From an uncultured Saprospiraceae bacterium (GTDB taxonomy: Bacteria; Bacteroidota; Bacteroidia; Chitinophagales; Saprospiraceae): a DNA stretch of 64,000 nt. Below, piece after piece: positions 62,118 to 64,000 of this stretch. The notes under the pieces are model-generated. The model made no database searches. It was given only the letters and a program-made list of their open reading frames with translations, and had not been told where the DNA came from. The translations under genes were made by a program, and so were the position numbers. The DNA lies in NCBI GenBank assembly GCA_937924805.1, contig CALDTZ010000006.1:1-64000 (forward strand), read 5' to 3'. Numbering within the stretch: position 1 is the first letter of the stretch; every line of letters starts with the position of its first letter.

Positions 62118-63050
62118 ATGAAAAAATTATTATTACTAAACTTTTTGTTACTTGCTTTTGTAGGTAGCATTTTCGCTCAAGAAACAGCAACGTTAGAAGA
62201 ATTGAAAGCAATGAAAGCTGAAAAAGAAGGTGTTGCTAAATCGATTGGTGCTGACATCGATGCATTAAACAAAAGAATACTTGAATTCCCAGGATGGGTT
62301 ACTGGTGCTGGAATCCTTTTAGGATTAGACTTTGGTGGTCAAGAAAGATGGTACGGTGTTGACAACCCAACGCTTAGCTCTCAAGGTTTTAATGTAGGTC
62401 TTACTGCATTTGCCAACTATAACCAAGCTAAATATTACTGGAGAAATGGTCTTTCAGCCAACTACAGAAATACTGCATTAAAGATTGATGGTGTTGATTC
62501 TGATCCTTTTTCTTTAGGTTTATGGGACTTAGTATCTTCAGGTGGATACTACTTATACAAAGATAAAATAGCGTTATCTGCAAGAGCAAAATGGTCAACA
62601 GTCTTATTTGATTTCACTCCAGGTTCTGTAACAGGATCAGCGGGTGTATCTTACACGCCAATTAAAAATATGGAATTGTGGTTACACCCACTAGGTTACC
62701 AATGGAATTACCCAGGTGATACATTCCAATCTTCTCCAGGAGCATCTTTTGGTGGATCTTATACTGGAACATTATTCAAAGGAATCAGCTGGACATCTAA
62801 CTTAGAAGGGTTTTATGCTTATGGTGACGCAGGTGAAGGAGCTGATCTAGTAGAAGCCAAAGATCTACATAACTGGACTTGGACTAACGGATTCGGAATT
62901 GACAATTTATGGAACGGTATTGGTGTAGGTTTAAACATCGGTATTAGACAAAACCGTCAATTAGCAAAATCTGCTGGAGAAACAGACGAAAAAGCAGGTG
63001 ATTTACAATCATTCTACAACTTAGGGTTTAAATATTCTATCTCTAAATAA
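62118..63050 (+). CDS. Exported outer-membrane-type protein (DUF3078-like), paralogue 1
   Basis: A 310-residue exported protein. Signal peptide MKKLLLLNFLLLAFVGSIFAQ, then a short coiled helix (TLEELKAMKAEKEGVAKSIGADIDALNKRI), EFPGWVTGAGILLGLDFGG, and beta strands rich in Trp and Gly to the end (FYNLGFKYSISK), like outer-membrane barrels of the DUF3078 type. Its regular codon use suggests high expression. It has its own terminator and a close paralogue follows at 63184. Function unknown. Confidence 0.72.
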   Translation: MKKLLLLNFLLLAFVGSIFAQETATLEELKAMKAEKEGVAKSIGADIDALNKRILEFPGWVTGAGILLGLDFGGQERWYGVDNPTLSSQGFNVGLTAFANYNQAKYYWRNGLSANYRNTALKIDGVDSDPFSLGLWDLVSSGGYYLYKDKIALSARAKWSTVLFDFTPGSVTGSAGVSYTPIKNMELWLHPLGYQWNYPGDTFQSSPGASFGGSYTGTLFKGISWTSNLEGFYAYGDAGEGADLVEAKDLHNWTWTNGFGIDNLWNGIGVGLNIGIRQNRQLAKSAGETDEKAGDLQSFYNLGFKYSISK

Positions 63051-63072
63051 TAAGATTAATATCTTTTAATAG

Positions 63073-63103
63073 GCCTGCACCTTAATTGGTGCAGGCTTTT
63101 TTT
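63073..63103 (+). terminator. Terminator of the gene at 62118
   Basis: Perfect 9-bp stem GCCTGCACC / GGTGCAGGC with a 6-base loop, then seven T. Confidence 0.92.
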
Positions 63104-63110
63104 ATTTACT

Positions 63111-63118
63111 TATCTTTG
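63111..63118 (+). promoter_or_regulatory. Probable -7 element of the gene at 63184
   Basis: TATCTTTG fits TAnnTTTG, directly after the preceding terminator; a possible -33 TTG (63086-63088) lies inside that terminator. Predicted start near 63124. Confidence 0.5.
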
Positions 63119-63183
63119 TGATTGATAAATTAAATAGTTTAATCCTTAAATAGAAATAGATTTACTTAAACCAAGAAAAAAAA

Positions 63184-64000
63184 ATGAAAAGATTATTACT
63201 TATTAACATGTTGCTAATTGGATTCTTATCGCAAGGGATGAGTCAAGAAATGTCAATCGAGGAGCTGAAAGCTTTAAAGGCTGACAAAATCGCCATGATC
63301 AATGGTTTAAAATCAGAAGTAAATGATATCGAAGCAAAAATATTTGAATTCCCAGGATGGAAACTTGGTGGTGTTGGAACCGTTGGTTTTGGAATTAACT
63401 CAAACAATAATTGGTATGCATTAAGTACTCCGAATTCTCAATCAACGACCTATGGTGTTGGTTTTAATGGTTACGCAAATCTTGATGAAGAAAAATTTTT
63501 CTGGAGAAATTTATTAAACATTTCTGCTGCGAATATTGCTACAGAAATTGATAAAAACAGTTCCGTCGGATCTGTCGTTTCACATTTGTCTGGTATAGAT
63601 CTATCTTCGTTATTTGGTTACAAATTAAATAAAAATTGGGCTGTATCTGTTGAAGGTAAATGGTTAAGCTCATTACTAAACTATGCTCAAGGTGGATCTC
63701 CAAAATATAGCTTAGCGATCAATGATCCCGGACAATTGACAATAAGTGCAGGAATGACTTGGACACCTTTAGACAACTTTGTTGTACTAATTCACCCGTT
63801 AGGTTATCAAAAAAATTGGCCAGGGTCTTTATTTTCAAGTCCGGGAGCTAAAATAGGAGCTACTTATGCTGGTCAGATACTTCCTGGTATTTCATGGGCA
63901 TCAAACTTAAGTGCCTTCTTGCCTTACAGTAGTACTGATAATGTTGAGTTCGAAATTGAAGATATAGCAACTCCGATCTCTGTTGAATATGGGAATATTG
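63184..64000 (+). CDS. Exported outer-membrane-type protein (DUF3078-like), paralogue 2, 3' end cut by the window
   Basis: At least 272 residues, open to the last base. Signal peptide MKRLLLINMLLIGFLSQGMSQ, then SIEELKALKADKIAMINGLK, EFPGWKLGGVGTVGFGI, FFWRNLL and VLIHPLGYQKNWPGSLFSSPG. These match the landmarks of the upstream paralogue (EELKAMKAEK, EFPGW, YYWRNGL, WLHPLGYQWNYPGDTFQSSPG). The pair is a tandem duplication with separate promoters and terminators. Function unknown. Confidence 0.78.
   Translation, partial: MKRLLLINMLLIGFLSQGMSQEMSIEELKALKADKIAMINGLKSEVNDIEAKIFEFPGWKLGGVGTVGFGINSNNNWYALSTPNSQSTTYGVGFNGYANLDEEKFFWRNLLNISAANIATEIDKNSSVGSVVSHLSGIDLSSLFGYKLNKNWAVSVEGKWLSSLLNYAQGGSPKYSLAINDPGQLTISAGMTWTPLDNFVVLIHPLGYQKNWPGSLFSSPGAKIGATYAGQILPGISWASNLSAFLPYSSTDNVEFEIEDIATPISVEYGNI

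Overview
The window (about 35% GC by eye) comes from a member of the Bacteroidota, most likely a Saprospiria-type bacterium. The reasons are many secreted proteins with C-terminal type IX secretion (T9SS) sorting domains, SprB repeats, a single-cytochrome SdhC with SdhA and SdhB, TonB-dependent receptor and outer-membrane barrel families, ECF sigma factors, and promoters of the TAnnTTTG type. No rRNA or CRISPR array is visible. The one tRNA is tRNA-Gln(TTG) at 58008-58079.

Chromosomal backbone, left part (1-36.4 kb). It starts with the C-terminal part of an S46 dipeptidyl-peptidase and an FMN reductase. Then come a secreted PQQ-type sugar dehydrogenase fused to a cytochrome region, barrel proteins, a GH73 glucosaminidase with LysM, and a DUF937 protein. 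An ECF sigma / anti-sigma-like / DUF4097-like / two-paralogue outer-membrane operon follows (13280 down to 8894), then sdhCAB. Next are very large T9SS cargo proteins: a leucine-rich-repeat protein, a metzincin protease with eight SprB repeats, a subtilase with CUB domains, and a cohesin-like/SprB protein. The segment ends with acetaldehyde dehydrogenase, 4-hydroxy-2-oxovalerate aldolase and a DHFR-like reductase.

Integrated island (36521-58022, about 21.5 kb). A tyrosine integrase gene and a 16-bp repeat of the tRNA-Gln 3' end at both borders define a genomic island. Its left, plus-strand part looks like the mobility/replication module: integrase, a gene broken by a frameshift at an A7 run, a small helix-turn-helix-type protein, and a protein with motifs resembling the palm of family-A DNA polymerases. 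The rest, almost all on the minus strand, is metal handling: a MerT-like/GDCCVxC protein, a CDF transporter with a metal-binding head, a TonB receptor, a Fur regulator, HMA proteins, a DoxX/MauE-like HMA fusion, an outer-membrane barrel, two diheme peroxidases next to an MbnP-type copper protein, and two small Cys-rich HYC_CC_PP-type proteins. The island carries its own terminator behind the restored tRNA, and similar short repeats just inside both ends.

Chromosomal backbone, right part (58.1-64 kb). hpt, an M28 peptidase, a second ECF sigma factor with a small downstream protein, an MscS-related membrane protein, and two tandem paralogous secreted/outer-membrane proteins, the last cut by the window end.

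Functions are assigned from motif recognition only. No database search was possible, and starts are chosen from gene overlap, signal peptides and codon type.
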